Below, in pieces: positions 35,950-47,691 of a stretch of DNA of 64,000 nucleotides. The notes under the pieces are model-generated. The model was given only the letters and a program-made list of their open reading frames with translations, was not told where the DNA came from and made no database searches. Position 1 is the first letter of the stretch. Each line of letters starts with the position of its first letter. The position numbers and the translations under genes are program-made. This stretch comes from Aedes albopictus (taxonomy: Eukaryota > Arthropoda > Insecta > Diptera > Culicidae): assembly GCF_035046485.1 (NCBI RefSeq), contig NC_085138.1, positions 92,549,266 through 92,613,265 of the forward strand, written 5' to 3'.

Positions 35950-36706
35950 TATAGACTGTTTCACAAATTATAAATACACTAACGATAAACTGCCATTTCA
36001 ATTTGAGCACAATATCTAAAAAGTTTCTTCTAGCTCTAATAGTAAACTTGCTAACGAAGAAAATAATACCAATTTTGTTGATGTTTCTGGTAAAAGTTAA
36101 AAAATAGGGCTCTGTAAATTTGATGATTAAAATTTGAAGTTGCGCAAAGTGGTAAAAAATGTGGCATAGTAGAAAAGAAAAAAATCTCACAGATAAAATA
36201 TTTAATTTCCAAACACAATGAAAATTGCTGTATCGATAATAAAAGATATTTCTCGATTAGTAAGAGTAGTTTTTACTGGAATATTTGATCAAGAACCACC
36301 ATTACGGGCTTTCTCAATACAAATTTTTTTGTTTCAAATTTCTTAACAACACCAGTAGCAACAAACGTTAAGCAAACGAATGTCCTAATTACTGCTTACT
36401 GCATTCGTTTTATGGTATGACAAGCTTCGCCATCTAAAGGATCGAATGAGCTGAAAAAATAAGTTTGTTTAGATTAAATGCGTTCAGGAAAGCTAAGAAA
36501 TTGTATGGTAGTTCTTGTGTTCCGTAGAAAACCTTAAAAAATAAGAAACTTGATCTCTGCAAAAATGTTGTTGAAATGCTTTTATCGATTTTTCCCAAGT
36601 TTTAAAAAAAATATATAATAAAATATATATTATAAAATATAATATATTATATTATATAATATATTATAATATATTATATATAAAAATATATAAATTATAT
36701 TCTATA
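35950..36706. mobile_element. MITE copy A in the satellite (right end lost)
   Basis: Starts TATAGACTGTTTCACAAATT as does copy B (38352). It shares with copy B the segment running from about 36340 (CAACACCAGTAGCAACAAAC) to TTTTTCCCAAGTTTTA near 36604. It keeps about 350 bp (35990-36340) missing from copy B, but its right part and right TIR are replaced by (TA)-rich sequence at 36606-36700. Confidence 0.65.
36607..36700. repeat. (TA)-rich low-complexity stretch
   Basis: Almost only A and T (ATATATTATAAAATATAATA-like), joining MITE copy A to the next satellite array. Confidence 0.85.
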
Positions 36707-38351
36707 AAATTCCTAAAATTCCTAAATTTCCTAAAACACCTTAAATTCCTTAAATTCCTAAAATTTCTAAAATTCCTAAAATTCCTAAAATTCCTAAAAT
36801 TCCACAAATTCATTAAACTCCTTAAATTCCTAAAATTCCTTAAATTCCTAAAATTCCTAAAATTCCTTAAATTCCTAAAATTCCTAAAATTCCTAAAATT
36901 CCTTTAATTCCTAAAATTCCTAAAATTCCTAAAATTCCTAAAATTCCTAAAATTCCTAAAATTCCTAAAATTCCTAAAATTCCTAAAATTCCTAAAATTC
37001 CTAAAATTCCTAAAATTCCTAAAATTCCTAAAATTCCTAAAATTCCTAAAATTCCTAAAATTCCTAAAATTCCTAAAATTCCTAAAATTCCTAAAATTCC
37101 TAAAATTCCTAAAATTCCTAAAATTCCTAAAATTCCTAAAATTCCTAAAATTCTTAAAATTCCTATAATTCCTAAAATTCCCAAAATTCCTAAAATTCCT
37201 AAAATTCCTAAAATTCCCAAAATTCCTAAAATTCCTAAAATTCCTAAAATTCCTAAAATTCCTAAAATTCCTAAAATTCCTAAAATTCCTAAAATTCCTA
37301 AAATTCCTAAAATTCCTAAAATTCCTAAAATTCCTAAAATTCCTAAAATTCCTAAAATTCCTAAAATTCCTAAAATTCCTAAAATTCCTAAAATTCCTGA
37401 AATTCCTAAAATTCCTGAAATTCCTAAAATTCCTGAAATTCCTAAAATTCCTAAAATTCCTAAAATTCCTAAAATACCGAAAATTCCTAAAATTCCTAAA
37501 ATTCCTAAAATTCCTAAAATTCCTAAAATTCCTAAAATTCCTAAAATTCCTAAAATTCCTAAAATTCCTAAAATTCCTAAAATTCCTAAAATTCCTAAAA
37601 TTCCTAAAATTCCTAAAATTCCTAAAATTCCTAAAATTCCTAAAATTCCTAAAATTCCTAAAATTCCTAAAATTCCTAAAATTCCTAAAATTCCTAAAAT
37701 TCCTAAAATTCCTTAAATTCCTAAAATTCCTAAAATTCCTAAAATTCCTAAAATTCCTAAAATTCCTAAAATTCCTAAAATTCCTAAAATTCCTAAAATT
37801 CCTAAAATTCCTGAAATTCCTAAAATTCCTAAAATTCCTAAAATTCCTAAAATTTTTAAAATTATTAAAATTCCTAAAATTCCTAAAATTCCTAAAATTT
37901 CTAAAATTCCTAAAATTCCTAAAATTCCTAAAATTCCTAAAATTCCTAAAATTCCTAAAATTCCTAAAATTCCTAAAATTCCTAAAATTCCTAAAATTCC
38001 TAAAATTCCTAAAATTCCTAAAATTCCTAAAATTCCTGAAATTCCTAAAATTCCTAAAATTCCTAAAATTCCTAAAATTCCTAAAATTCCTAAAATTCCT
38101 AAAATTCCTAAAATTCCTAAAATTCCTAAAATTCCTAAAATTCCTAAAATTCCCAAAATTCCTAAAATTCCTAAAATTCCTAAAATTCCTAAAATTCCTA
38201 ATATTCCTAAAATTCCTAAAATTCCTAAAATTCCTAATATTCCTAAAATTCCTAAAATTCCTAAAATTCCTAAAATTCCTAAAATTCCTAAAATTCCTAA
38301 AATTCCTAAAATTCCTAAAATTCCTAAAATTCCTAAAATTCCTAAAATACC
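36707..38351. repeat. 9-bp satellite array B (AAAATTCCT), about 180 copies
   Basis: Highly homogeneous, with scattered variants (CCTGAAATT, CCTAATATT, CCCAAAATT), some of which recur at regular spacing and suggest local expansion. Minus-strand frames of 117 and 217 codons reading GIL repeats are artefacts; the longer one starts inside the adjoining MITE end. Confidence 0.9.
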
Positions 38352-38956
38352 TATAGACTGTTTCACAAATTATAAATACACTAACAATAAACTTCTCAAC
38401 AACACCAGTAGCAACAAACGTTAAGCAAACGAATGTCCTAATTACTGCTTACTGCATTCGTTTTATGGTATGACAAGCTTCGCCATCTAAAGGATCGAAT
38501 GAGCTGAAAAAATAAGTTTGTTTAGATTAAATGCGTTCAGGAAAGCTAAGAAATTGTAGTAGTTCTTGTGTTCCGTAGAAAACCTTAAAAAATAAGAAAC
38601 TTGATCACTGCAAAAATGTTGTTGAAATGCTTTTATCGATTTTTCCCAAGTTTTAAGCATAGCCTTCCTTTAAAAAATCGTTGAGAAAACGTATGTGATT
38701 AAAATTTAGATAATGTTTGGTATTTAGTGATAAATAATGTTGAAATCATTAAAAAAATATCTTTGCGCAAATGCAAATTTGAAAAATTATTTGTTAGAGA
38801 ACTCGACTGTTCTTTAAAATATCAAGACAATTGAAAGGAAATATAAAAATATGAAGAACAATATGCTATACTCTGAAAGAAGTTGGTAAAAATCATTGGA
38901 ACAGTTCATTTAATTTATTAAACAAAGTGTATTTATAGTTTCTTGAACAGTCTATA
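38352..38956. mobile_element. MITE copy B in the satellite, both TIRs present, TA-type target
   Basis: The left end TATAGACTGTTTCACAAATT and the reversed right end TATAGACTGTTCAAGAAACT are inverted repeats running on through TATAAATACACT. The flanking satellite contains TA at the junctions. About 600 bp, no transposase; Tc1/mariner-like by ends (inference). Confidence 0.7.
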
Positions 38957-39065
38957 AAATTCCTAAAATTCCTAAATTTCCTAAAACACCTTAAATTCCT
39001 TAAATTCCTAAAATTTCTAAAATTCCTAAAACTCTTTAAATTCCTGAAATTCTTAAAACTCTATC
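38957..39065. repeat. 9-bp satellite array C
   Basis: Begins with the same irregular string as the start of array B (CCTAAATTTCCTAAAACACC), showing that satellite and MITE were duplicated together. Confidence 0.8.
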
Positions 39066-41107
39066 AGTTTCTACAGATTTTTTCCCAGGGATTCTTTGAG
39101 AAATTTCTTCAGGGCTGCTTTCTCTAGAAAATTTCTCCAAATATTCCTTAAGGATAATTTTCATAGGCTCCTGAAATTCCACCGTTGAATTTAGAAATTC
39201 TTCTAGGGTCCTATTCAGAAAATCTTTCGGAAATTTCTCTAGGTATTCTTTCAGAAGTTTTCTGCAGAAATCGCTTCGGAAATTCCTTGAAAAATTATTA
39301 CATGATTAATTTTGAACTGAAGGATGATTTCTTCAAAATATCTTCCATGAGGTTCTTCAGCAGTCCATACAAGAATTTCTCAAATAAGTCCGCCACTGAT
39401 TTGTTTCGGAATCGTTCACTAAATTCCATTGAAAATTCCCGCAGGAATGTGTCCAGTCATTTCTTCGGTGATCCAAAAAATCCAACAGAAGCTGCTAGAG
39501 CGATTCTCACATTATTATTTTCAGTGATTCAGGCAGGATGTCTTCAAGTGATTCCTACAGGAAATGATACAGATATTTGTTAGGGATTTCCACCAGAAAA
39601 TCACTCAAAGTTTTCCCCGAAAATTTCTCAGAAACCTGAAAGACTCTTTAAGGAATCAATTCAGAAATATTTCTCTGACATTTCTGTTAAATATTAAAAA
39701 AGTGTTTTCTACGGAACAAGAGCGTTATTCCTTCGGAAATATATTCATAAAACGCTCCAGGAATACTTTCGCGGAATCGACCAAAAGCTTCTCCACGAGT
39801 CTCCTAAAATTTTTCTTCCGGAAGTTTTTTCAGAAATTTCTTTTGGCATTCTTTCAAGAATTTCCCTAGGATGTCTTCAGTTATTCTTCTAAAGATTCAT
39901 ACAAGTATTCTTCTGAGATATTAATATGGATTCTACTGGTTTTTTTTTTCAGAAATTGCTTTAGCGGTTCTTTTAGAAATTTCTGCCAGGATTTCTTCTG
40001 AAATTCCTTAAAAAATACCTCCAGAGACGTTTGCAAAATTGTAAGGTTTTTTTCAGAAATTTCGACGAGGGATTTTTAAAAAAGTGCATCCATGATGTTC
40101 TACAGAAATTCCTTCGAAAATTTCATTAAAAACTCTACAGAGATTTTTTTGGAATTTCTTCCAAGTGTTCCACTAATTATTCCCAGATTAATTTCTTCAG
40201 AAAATCCTGCACAGATTTCTACAATAATTCTTCTCAGAATTTGACATTGCGGTTCTTTCAGGAATATCTCCTGGGATTCCATCAGATATTTCTTCAGGAT
40301 TTACTTCAGATTTTTCAGAAATTTTCTTAGAAATTGCACAAAAAATACTGGAAGAACTCTAGAATGAACTTTTTTATGGAATTAAAAAATGCTAGGAGGA
40401 TTGTCTTGAAATTTTGAGGAGGGATTCCCGGATAAAAAAAAACCTGAAGCATTTTCTGAGGTTGCCTTTGGAATAATTCCAGGTAGAATACCTGAAAAAA
40501 AATCCCAAAATATCTTCTCAATTTTTGAAAAAAAAAAACAAATTACGAGAAACTTTGGAGAAATCTCAGGAGGAACTTCCAGAAAAATCTCTAGAATTTT
40601 TTTAGGATGGAAAAATCCCTGAATATATGAAATAATGTACAAAGGAACCTTTGAGGAAATTACAGCATAAATTCTGAAAGAGTAGTTGGAAAATTTTCTG
40701 AATTTCTGAAATAAAATCATAGAGAAATCTTCGAAATTCCGTTGACAATAAAATCTCAGGGATTTGCTTCTTTTGGAGAAAACTTTGTAGAAATTCTTGA
40801 AGAAACCTCTGGAGTTATTGCTAGAAGAATTTCTTGAGATAGGAGATTTAATTGTAGTCCAAGAAGAATTCTTTTGAAATGTTAAAAAAAGGAATTAAAG
40901 AAACCTCTAGATGAATCCTAAAGACATATACAGACAGGAATGCATTCTATTGGGATAGTTGTACAATCACATTAGGAATCCCATTAGGAAATTCTTTCTA
41001 TAAAATATCCTGTAAAAATGGTGAGTCCTGAAACAATTCCAAAGAAATTTCTTGCGATATCAGAGGGAAAATTTTAAAGAAGCACTAACGAATATTTTTA
41101 AGGACAA
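39066..41107. repeat. Degenerate repeat tract (TTCTTCAGAAATTCC type)
   Basis: Drifted units such as AATTTCTTCAGGGC and TCTTTCAGAAATTTC. Frames of 60-132 codons on both strands are repeat products. The tract directly follows the 9-bp satellite, with which it shares the TTCCT core. Confidence 0.65.
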
Positions 41108-41266
41108 GGTGTTTGGGGATGCTAACCTAAGGCTGAATTTCAAAAGGCTGAATGCACAAAAGGCTGAACACGAAAGGCTGAAAGTAACATAAGGCTGAAT
41201 TTCAAAAGGCTGAATGCACAAAAGGCTGAAATTGTAAAAATGCAGGAAATGAGTTATAGTACTTCT

Positions 41267-41530
41267 TCTTCTTTTTTTTTCTGGCGTAACGTCCCATTTG
41301 AGACAAAGTCTGCTTTCAGCTTCTATACGCGTTTCAACAGTTATTAATTGAGAGCCTTCTCTGCCAATGACCACTTTGCATTTGTATATCGTGTGACAGG
41401 CAGGAAGATACTTTATGCCCGCGGTTGTCAAGGAATTTTCCATTATAAAAAGTTTCTGGCCCGAGGGAGAATCGAACCCGTCACCCTCAGCATGACTACC
41501 CGTTCGCTAACCAGATCGGCTACATATATG
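41267..41530 (-). mobile_element. tRNA-derived SINE, Feilai-related subfamily
   Basis: Reversed: TAGCCGATCTGGTTAGCG (A box), GGGTTCGATTCTCCC (B box), a body with CACACGATATACAAATG, and a 3' GTCTCAAATGGGACGTTACG end with an AAG-rich tail. Similar to 42965-43235 and more distant from the other Feilai-type copies. Confidence 0.65.
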
Positions 41531-41607
41531 AGTCCTAGTCATAGAATGTGCTTAGTGAAGAGGCTAATGCTGCATACCAACTAACAAAAAAAATGACTGG
41601 TGGTATT

Positions 41608-41790
41608 TCAATCGGAGATTTTTCCTTCTTTGAGCATGAGCTATTCTTTCGAGTCATGCTGTTATGGAGATTGGTTGCCATTACAGCTGCCAACAATGTG
41701 ATCAAAGATTTTTCCTTCTTTTAAATATATGCTATTCTTTGGAGAAATACTATCATAGTTATGTAGGCGATCAATAATGCATACTTTAGC
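41608..41790 (+). repeat. Two direct copies of a roughly 90-bp unit
   Basis: GAGATTTTTCCTTCTTTGAG... and AAAGATTTTTCCTTCTTTTA..., each followed by GCTATTCTTT and a GCGATCAAT/GATTGG-type end. Located inside the hAT-like element. Confidence 0.5.
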
Positions 41791-42173
41791 GCGGAAAAAC
41801 AGTCCTAACGCTTTCCGATTTCGAACATAATAACGGAAGCATGTTCGTCCAATGAACCATCAACCAATGAGTGGTAGTGTGCGTCAAATGTCAAACTCAA
41901 GCAAAACCAATGCAAGTGTCAGGGCTGAGTGGTAGCAAATTTTCATAAAGAACATTATATCAGTGTACGATATAAATAATTAGAGTGTTATGTCTGTTTG
42001 TCGGTGACGTTAGTGTTGCCTTTAGGCTCGTCGTTTGAAAACTAGTCGAATCATTATTTCAGCCTTATGTTATTTCAGCCTTTTGGCATTTTCAGCCTTT
42101 TGTGATTCAGCCTTTCGTAATTCAGCCTTTTGTTATTTCAGCCTTTCGTGTTTCAGCCTTTTGTACGTAACCC

Positions 42174-42680
42174 GGTGTTTGGAGTACACAACTCAAAATT
42201 TCGAGTACAAATCTAGAGGATTCCGGATTATTTGTCAGAACGCCATTTGACCGAAAGGGATATTTGGCCGAATGCTGTTTGGTCGAAAAATGAATGATGA
42301 ACTTAAGGACAAACGTCTTGAACTCCCGTCTTGAACAGTGCATCAGAACTTCAGATGCACAAATCTCAAGAAGCAAGCTTCAAACTACACTGCATTTTAT
42401 TATTCTGTTCTTGTCCAGATAAAAAAAAATATATATTGGCTTCATAAACGAATTTCTATACATCCATAAAGTTTCATCGGCTGATGAGAGGCTTCTGAGC
42501 CTATATATGGTCATGTTGGCACGAAACACGCTGAAAAATATTCCCTGAATGAAGACATGAAAATAGTTTTTGTTAGAAGAACTGTTTTTCATTAAATATG
42601 TCATAGCAACATTGTTCGGAGAAAATGTAGGTTATTGAAATACCTTTCTTCAGAAAAAAAAAATTATCGATTTAAAAAAA
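42174..42680. other. Spacer with TTTGGCCGAA/GACCGAAAGG words
   Basis: A short cluster at 42240-42292 (TTTGACCGAAAGGGATATTT, TTTGGCCGAA, TTTGGTCGAA) suggests an end of another element. Nothing else recognised. Confidence 0.35.
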
Positions 42681-42964
42681 CAGTGGGGACCCGATTTTGT
42701 CAGCCCCCGATTTTGTTTACCCACGATTTTGTCAGCCTTTTTAGAAGCAGAAAAATAAAAGTGATTTTCGCTCAGCATTTCCCTCTTATAATCAATAATA
42801 ATTCAGTTGATACTTTAGGCGTCATATGAAAAATACGCAATGAAAAAATCTCGTGTAACTTTTGAAAATGGCCAAAGTTTTTTTTGCAAACTAACACATT
42901 TATGCCATTTTAGTGCCCAACCCTAGGCAATTTTTAAAACCAACGTCGTTTTAAATTGTGGGAA

Positions 42965-43235
42965 GATTCTCGCTCTTTTTATTGGCGTTACGTTCCAACT
43001 GGGACACAACCTGTTCCTCAGCTTGGTGTTTTATGAGAACTATCACAATTAATAACTGAGAACCCCCGCTGCCAATGGCTATTTTGCATATTGTATATCG
43101 TGTGGTAGTCATGAAGATATTTTATCCATAAGGTACTTAAGGAAATTTAATTATGAAACGATTCTGGGCCAACCTGGAAAGCAACCCGCCATCCTCAGCA
43201 TAGTTTTGCTGATTGTACGTGCGCCTACCCGATGA
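42965..43235 (-). mobile_element. tRNA-derived SINE, Feilai-related, decayed
   Basis: Reversed, the 3' side reads GTCCCAGTTGGAACGTAACG and the body CACACGATATACAATATG, as in 41267-41530. The tRNA head (right side) is eroded. Confidence 0.5.
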
Positions 43236-43299
43236 GCTTAAAGACTATTCTTTTTAATTTCCTCTGGAACAGAACAAACACCAAACGCTTGTGATTGCA

Positions 43300-44220
43300 A
43301 GTCTACCAAATTACTTCTTCTATCCGGCATTCCTGGGATTCCCCCAGATTTACTTGTTCGGATTGCTCCGGAAATTTATTATGAGATTTATGCTGCAGAT
43401 TTCCTGCTTGGATTGCTTCAAAAATTGCTGTCGGAATTATTCCAAGGGTTAATCCATTAGAAACCCTGAAGAAATTCTAACTGGGATCTCTCCAGAAATT
43501 TTTGCTGAGATTCTTTCAAGAATGCTTGTCTCGTTTCTTGTAGGTATTTTTGCTGTTGTTTCTCAAAGAATTCCACAGGAAGTTGCTCAAGGAATTCTTC
43601 CGTGAATTCAGATGTTTCTGTTTAGGATTTTTCCAGACATTTCTCCTGTGATTCCTCCAGAAGCTTTCCTTGAGATTCGTTCAGGAACTCCTACTGGGAT
43701 TCCTTCATTAGCTCTTGCAGGTATTCCTGACTTTTTCCAAAAATTTCTACATGAACTCATACAGCGACGTGTTTAGAGATTTCCGTAGATATTTCTGCAA
43801 TACTTTCTATATGATGGCACACATTTTCCAAATGGAGTAGAACGTCCCCCTAAAGCCGACCTACGAATTCGCTAGGGGTTTTTTCAAGATTTTTTCTTCC
43901 TTCAGGATTCCTTCAGGAATTTTTCTAAGAATTTCTTAAAATGTTCCTCTATTAATGCCTTCAGTTATAAGTCATACAGAAATTCCTTTAGAGATTTCAC
44001 TACTATTCCTCTATCAGATTTCCTAATTGGGCATCATCTATGGATTTTCTCTTGGGATTTTCCCATGGTTAAATTGGTATTTCTATACGAAAACCTCTTG
44101 GTATTGCTTCTGAAATTCCTTGAGAAATAATTGTTAGAAATTCTTCTGGAATTAATGCTAGAATTTATCAATCAATTATTGCTGTGATTCCTCCTTGAAC
44201 TGCTCCATATATGTCCCCAG
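43300..44220 (+). repeat. Degenerate repeat tract
   Basis: Units such as GATTCCTCCAGAAGCTTTCC. It is cut at about 44221 and similar repeats resume at 52664, so the 8.4-kb block between appears inserted into it. Confidence 0.6.
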
Positions 44221-44476
44221 TAGTTTTGACGTAGGACTACGTCTCTGTTTTCTATACCCGGTGTCATTTCAAAATTTACGAAACCAAGAGCGTTACGTTT
44301 GAGTGAAAGATTTTAAACGCTCACAGTATCTTTCCCACTGTACGAAATGATAAACAAATCCCGTTATTTGAGAGATGAAACTCCCGCGTTTAATTTGTAA
44401 TATTCGGTAAACCTAATAATCATTGATAAATAGTTGAAAAGTTGTTTTAAAGTCAGACATTGAAATCGCTGAAATC

Positions 44477-44850
44477 TATAAATATGGGTAGCGGACAAAT
44501 TTTCTCGTTCAGTCTACCAACGCTCTCTGATTGGTGCGCATCGTGAGGGCAACTACGATGCAGGAAGGAATGCGAACATGCGAGAGCTGTTCGTCAGTTC
44601 CATTTCGACTACCGTCGAGGTGACACCTCGAGCTGGGCAGCGACACATGGACTCAGCGACGACACTCGGCTATCGTACTGATAGCACCAGGAATCTCATT
44701 CACGGCAGCAAGCGGCGGGTCAGTTTTCGATGGCGTCTAGCGTTGAGCGCGGAGAAAACCAACACGAATTGCGTGGCATTGTAAATTCATCAAAATCGTC
44801 CATTATTCAAACGGTCCTTTTCAGGACCATCGAAAATGATTTCTCAAGAG
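44477..44850 (+). ncRNA. Putative short transcription unit with histone-type 3' end (unit 1)
   Basis: TATAAATA at 44477-44484 is followed after about 330 bp by the stem-loop at 44813-44828 and by CAAGAG 17 nt downstream. The 68-codon frame 44578-44784 ends before the stem-loop, has no histone similarity and is kept only in the close copy. Transcription is inferred, not shown. Confidence 0.35.
44813..44828 (+). terminator. Histone-type 3' stem-loop, exact
   Basis: GGTCCTTTTCAGGACC: six-base stem GGTCCT/AGGACC and loop TTTC, the metazoan histone mRNA pattern. CAAGAG, a possible U7-type downstream element, begins 17 nt after it. Confidence 0.6.
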
Positions 44851-46687
44851 TTAATTGGATGAATTTCCACCCTCGATCGAGAAAGGTGTAGTGCAAAGCA
44901 AGGACAGAGCGTCGTTTCTCAGCAAGAGTGAAGCTGGTCATTAATCCCATCCACGGCTACAAGCGGGGTGGGGGGTTGGGGTGCAGTTTTCGACGGCGTT
45001 CAGCATTTAGTGCGGAAAAAAACTAGGAGTGGGTAATGTCTGAGACATAACCGCAATGTTGACGTAGGACAAAGGCTGGAACGACTTTTATATTCTCATA
45101 ATACAATGTTTGTTGTTATGATAATACAAATGGGTGGACTGATGTGTTGAGTAAAGTTGTTGTGTGATCGATCGCTTTCGCTGAACGCATTCATAACCCA
45201 ACAATCATTTTTGCTGTATAAGAGTAAAACAAATCACTCTTAAGCTAACTTAAGCTCAAGAAGCTGTTATTCAGCTTGTTCGGTTACTTGGGAAGATTTT
45301 GACTAGTTCAAGAGTTATTTCGTTTTGAAGAGAAATGATCAATTTACTCTTCTACGAGAGAATTTTCATCGAGCGGATAAAATTATTAGATAATTGAACG
45401 GCGTTAGATAGATACTTTTAATTGAAGATTAACGTGAAACTCTCTCAATAATACGTTGTTTTCATCTGGGAAGAACATATTAGTGGCCGACTTCACTATT
45501 GCTGAACTACCAAGCTTTCAGTCTGTCGCTTTTAATTACCGAAACATAACTCTTGAGAAATCATTTTCGCTGATCCTGGAAACGACCGTTTATAAAACGG
45601 AAGATTTTTACAAGACAATTATTGCATGAATTCATCACTCAATACGAGTTGATTTTACTCATACTGAATGCGGCCGTTTGCTGTCGTGGATGAGATTTCT
45701 GGTGCTGCCACCACGATAGCCGAGAGTCATCGCTGAGTTTGTGTGCAGCTGCCTAGCTGGGAGGTGACATCTCCCTTCTCCTTGATTGATCCAAGGAAAA
45801 TGACGAAAGTTAACAGAGGAAACAGCTGTTATGCCCCTAGATTAGCAGATGAAGCTCCTCCCATTCGGCGGGCTTTCCAGTTTATTCCGTTTGCATGACC
45901 CGCCCACATTGTGTCAGATGCTTCAAACGACTAATCAACCGTTCTTTGAGACAATTTCTAATCGAACGGATGAACTAACCGAAGTATTGAAAAGTTAAGA
46001 TCATTTTAACTCGATAAATATTAGAACGAAACAATGTTTCAGGCACAATTTGTCCGAATAAGATACTAGAACAATTAGAGGCCGGCTATACTGTTGCTAA
46101 GTTTTCAGTCTGTCGCTTTTAATTATCCGATTCATAATTCTGGAGGAATCATTTTCGATGGTTTTAAATAATAGAAGATTTCGGCAAGACAATTGAAAAT
46201 TATCCGCACTGAATGCTGGAAGCCGTCGAAAACTGCCATCGCTTACTGCCGTGGATGAGATTCATGGTTCTATCAGCTAAATAGCCGAGAGTCGTCGCAG
46301 GATTGGTGCGCAGCTGCGAAGGTGACATTCACTCCCTTTGACTGATCTAACGAAAATGACGGAAGAAAACAGAGGTCACTGCTTTTATTCCCCTTGATTA
46401 GCAGATTAGGCTCCTCCCATGTGGCTGGCTTTCCAGGTTATTACGTTTGCATGACCCGCCCCGAATGCTCCAGACGCATCAAGCAACTAATCAACCGAGA
46501 AATGAGCAAATTTTCATTGAACGGATAGAGTAACCAAAATATTGGATAATTTCGATCAGTTTAATTCGAAAAATGTTCAAACTAATTTTAATTAAACAAT
46601 GTTTCACGCAAAATAGTCCGGATAGAATAATGCGTTGTTAAATTCCGGGTGGAATCATTAGGCCATTAGTGACCGGCTTCATCTTTA

Positions 46688-47015
46688 CAATGATACATAT
46701 TGCCCATTTTACTGGCATTTTACCAGGTTAGCTGGTATGTCCGAAACATACTGGAAAAACTTGTAATTAGAAGGCACGAAATGTTGCTAATTGGCAAATT
46801 GAGAGATGAAATTTGTGAAAAAAATCGCGTTCTGGTGGGATTCGAACCCACGACTCCGTATTAGCATAATGAAGATTAGCATATGAAGCTCCGGTCTAGC
46901 GAATACGGAGTCGTGGGTTCGAATCCCACCAGAACGCGATTTTTTTCACAAATTTCATCTCTCAATTTGCCAATTAGCAACATTTCGTGCCTTCAAATTA
47001 CAAGTTTTTCCAGTA
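46688..47015. mobile_element. Fold-back tRNA-derived retroposon with 114-bp arms and 13-bp target duplication
   Basis: Arms 46749-46862 and 46902-47015 are inverted copies differing at one base, with a 39-bp spacer. Each arm includes the T-arm region of a tRNA (GGTTCGAATCCCACC in the right arm). GGCTTCATCTTTA flanks the whole at 46675-46687 and 47016-47028, a 13-bp target duplication of retroposon type. It sits inside the minus-strand histone-signal element. An inverted duplication of a SINE during insertion (twin-priming-like) is the likely origin. Confidence 0.6.
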
Positions 47016-47138
47016 GGCTTCATCTTTATTGCTGGGCCACCAAGTATTCAATCTTTCACTTTTCAGTTGCACTACACTTTTCTCGTTCGATGGAATGAAA
47101 TTAGCTGATTCACAAACTCTTAAGGAATAATTAACGGT

Positions 47139-47154
47139 GGTCCTGAACATGACC
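47139..47154 (-). terminator. Histone-type stem-loop, decayed
   Basis: Reverse complement GGTCATGTTCAGGACC: one stem mismatch and a changed loop (GTTC). Confidence 0.25.
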
Positions 47155-47379
47155 ACCTGAACATTTGACGAGTTTAGGAACGAAATGGCATGAATTTATC
47201 ATGCCACGCAATGCGTGTTGGTTTTCTCCGTGCTGAATGATAAACGCCACCGAAAACTGGACCGCCGCTTGCTGCCGTGGATTAGAATAATGACCAGTTT
47301 CACTATTGCTGGCAACGATGCTCTGTCTTTTGTTTTTTGGTTGCACTACATCTCGATTGATGTTGGAAATTATCCAATT

Positions 47380-47691
47380 AACTCTTGAAGAATCATTTTC
47401 GATGGTCCTGAAAAGGACTGGTTTGAATAATGGACGATTTTGATTCATTCACCATGCCACGCAATGCGTGTTGGTTTTCTCTGCGGAGTGCGGATAATGC
47501 TGGACGCCGTCGAAAATTGGCCCACCGCTCCGCTGCCATGGATGCGATTCCAAGTGCTATCATCAGCACGATAGCCGAGAGTAGTCGCTGGGTTGTTGTG
47601 CTGCTGCCTTGCTGGAGGTGACATCCACCTCCAATCTCCTTGACTGATCCAACGAAAATGACGAAAGAAAACAGAGAACAATGCTTTTATA
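47380..47691 (-). ncRNA. Putative short transcription unit
   Basis: Octamer-like GTTTGCAT at 47747-47754, TATAAAAG at 47684-47691, one-mismatch stem-loop at 47404-47419, CTTGAAGAAT beyond. Frames through the body (47430-47621 plus, 47445-47681 minus) show no domain. Confidence 0.3.
47404..47419 (-). terminator. Histone-type stem-loop, one stem mismatch
   Basis: Reverse complement AGTCCTTTTCAGGACC: first base of the stem changed; loop and the remaining five pairs intact. Confidence 0.45.

Larger units (their letters stand above)
41116..42173. mobile_element. 1.06-kb hAT-like element with AAAAGGCTGAA subterminal repeats
   Basis: An 8-bp duplication GGTGTTTG lies at 41108-41115 and 42174-42181. 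The ends GGGATGCTAAC and, reversed, GGGTTACGTAC are short imperfect TIRs. Next to each lie six to eight copies of AAAGGCTGAA, inverted between the two sides. An 8-bp duplication with subterminal repeats fits the hAT pattern (family knowledge). No transposase; a SINE is nested inside. Confidence 0.65.

Noticed and set aside
46830..46935. Two divergent tRNA genes
   Set aside because: Only the T-arm half is present in each arm; the 5' halves are missing, so it is an inverted SINE.
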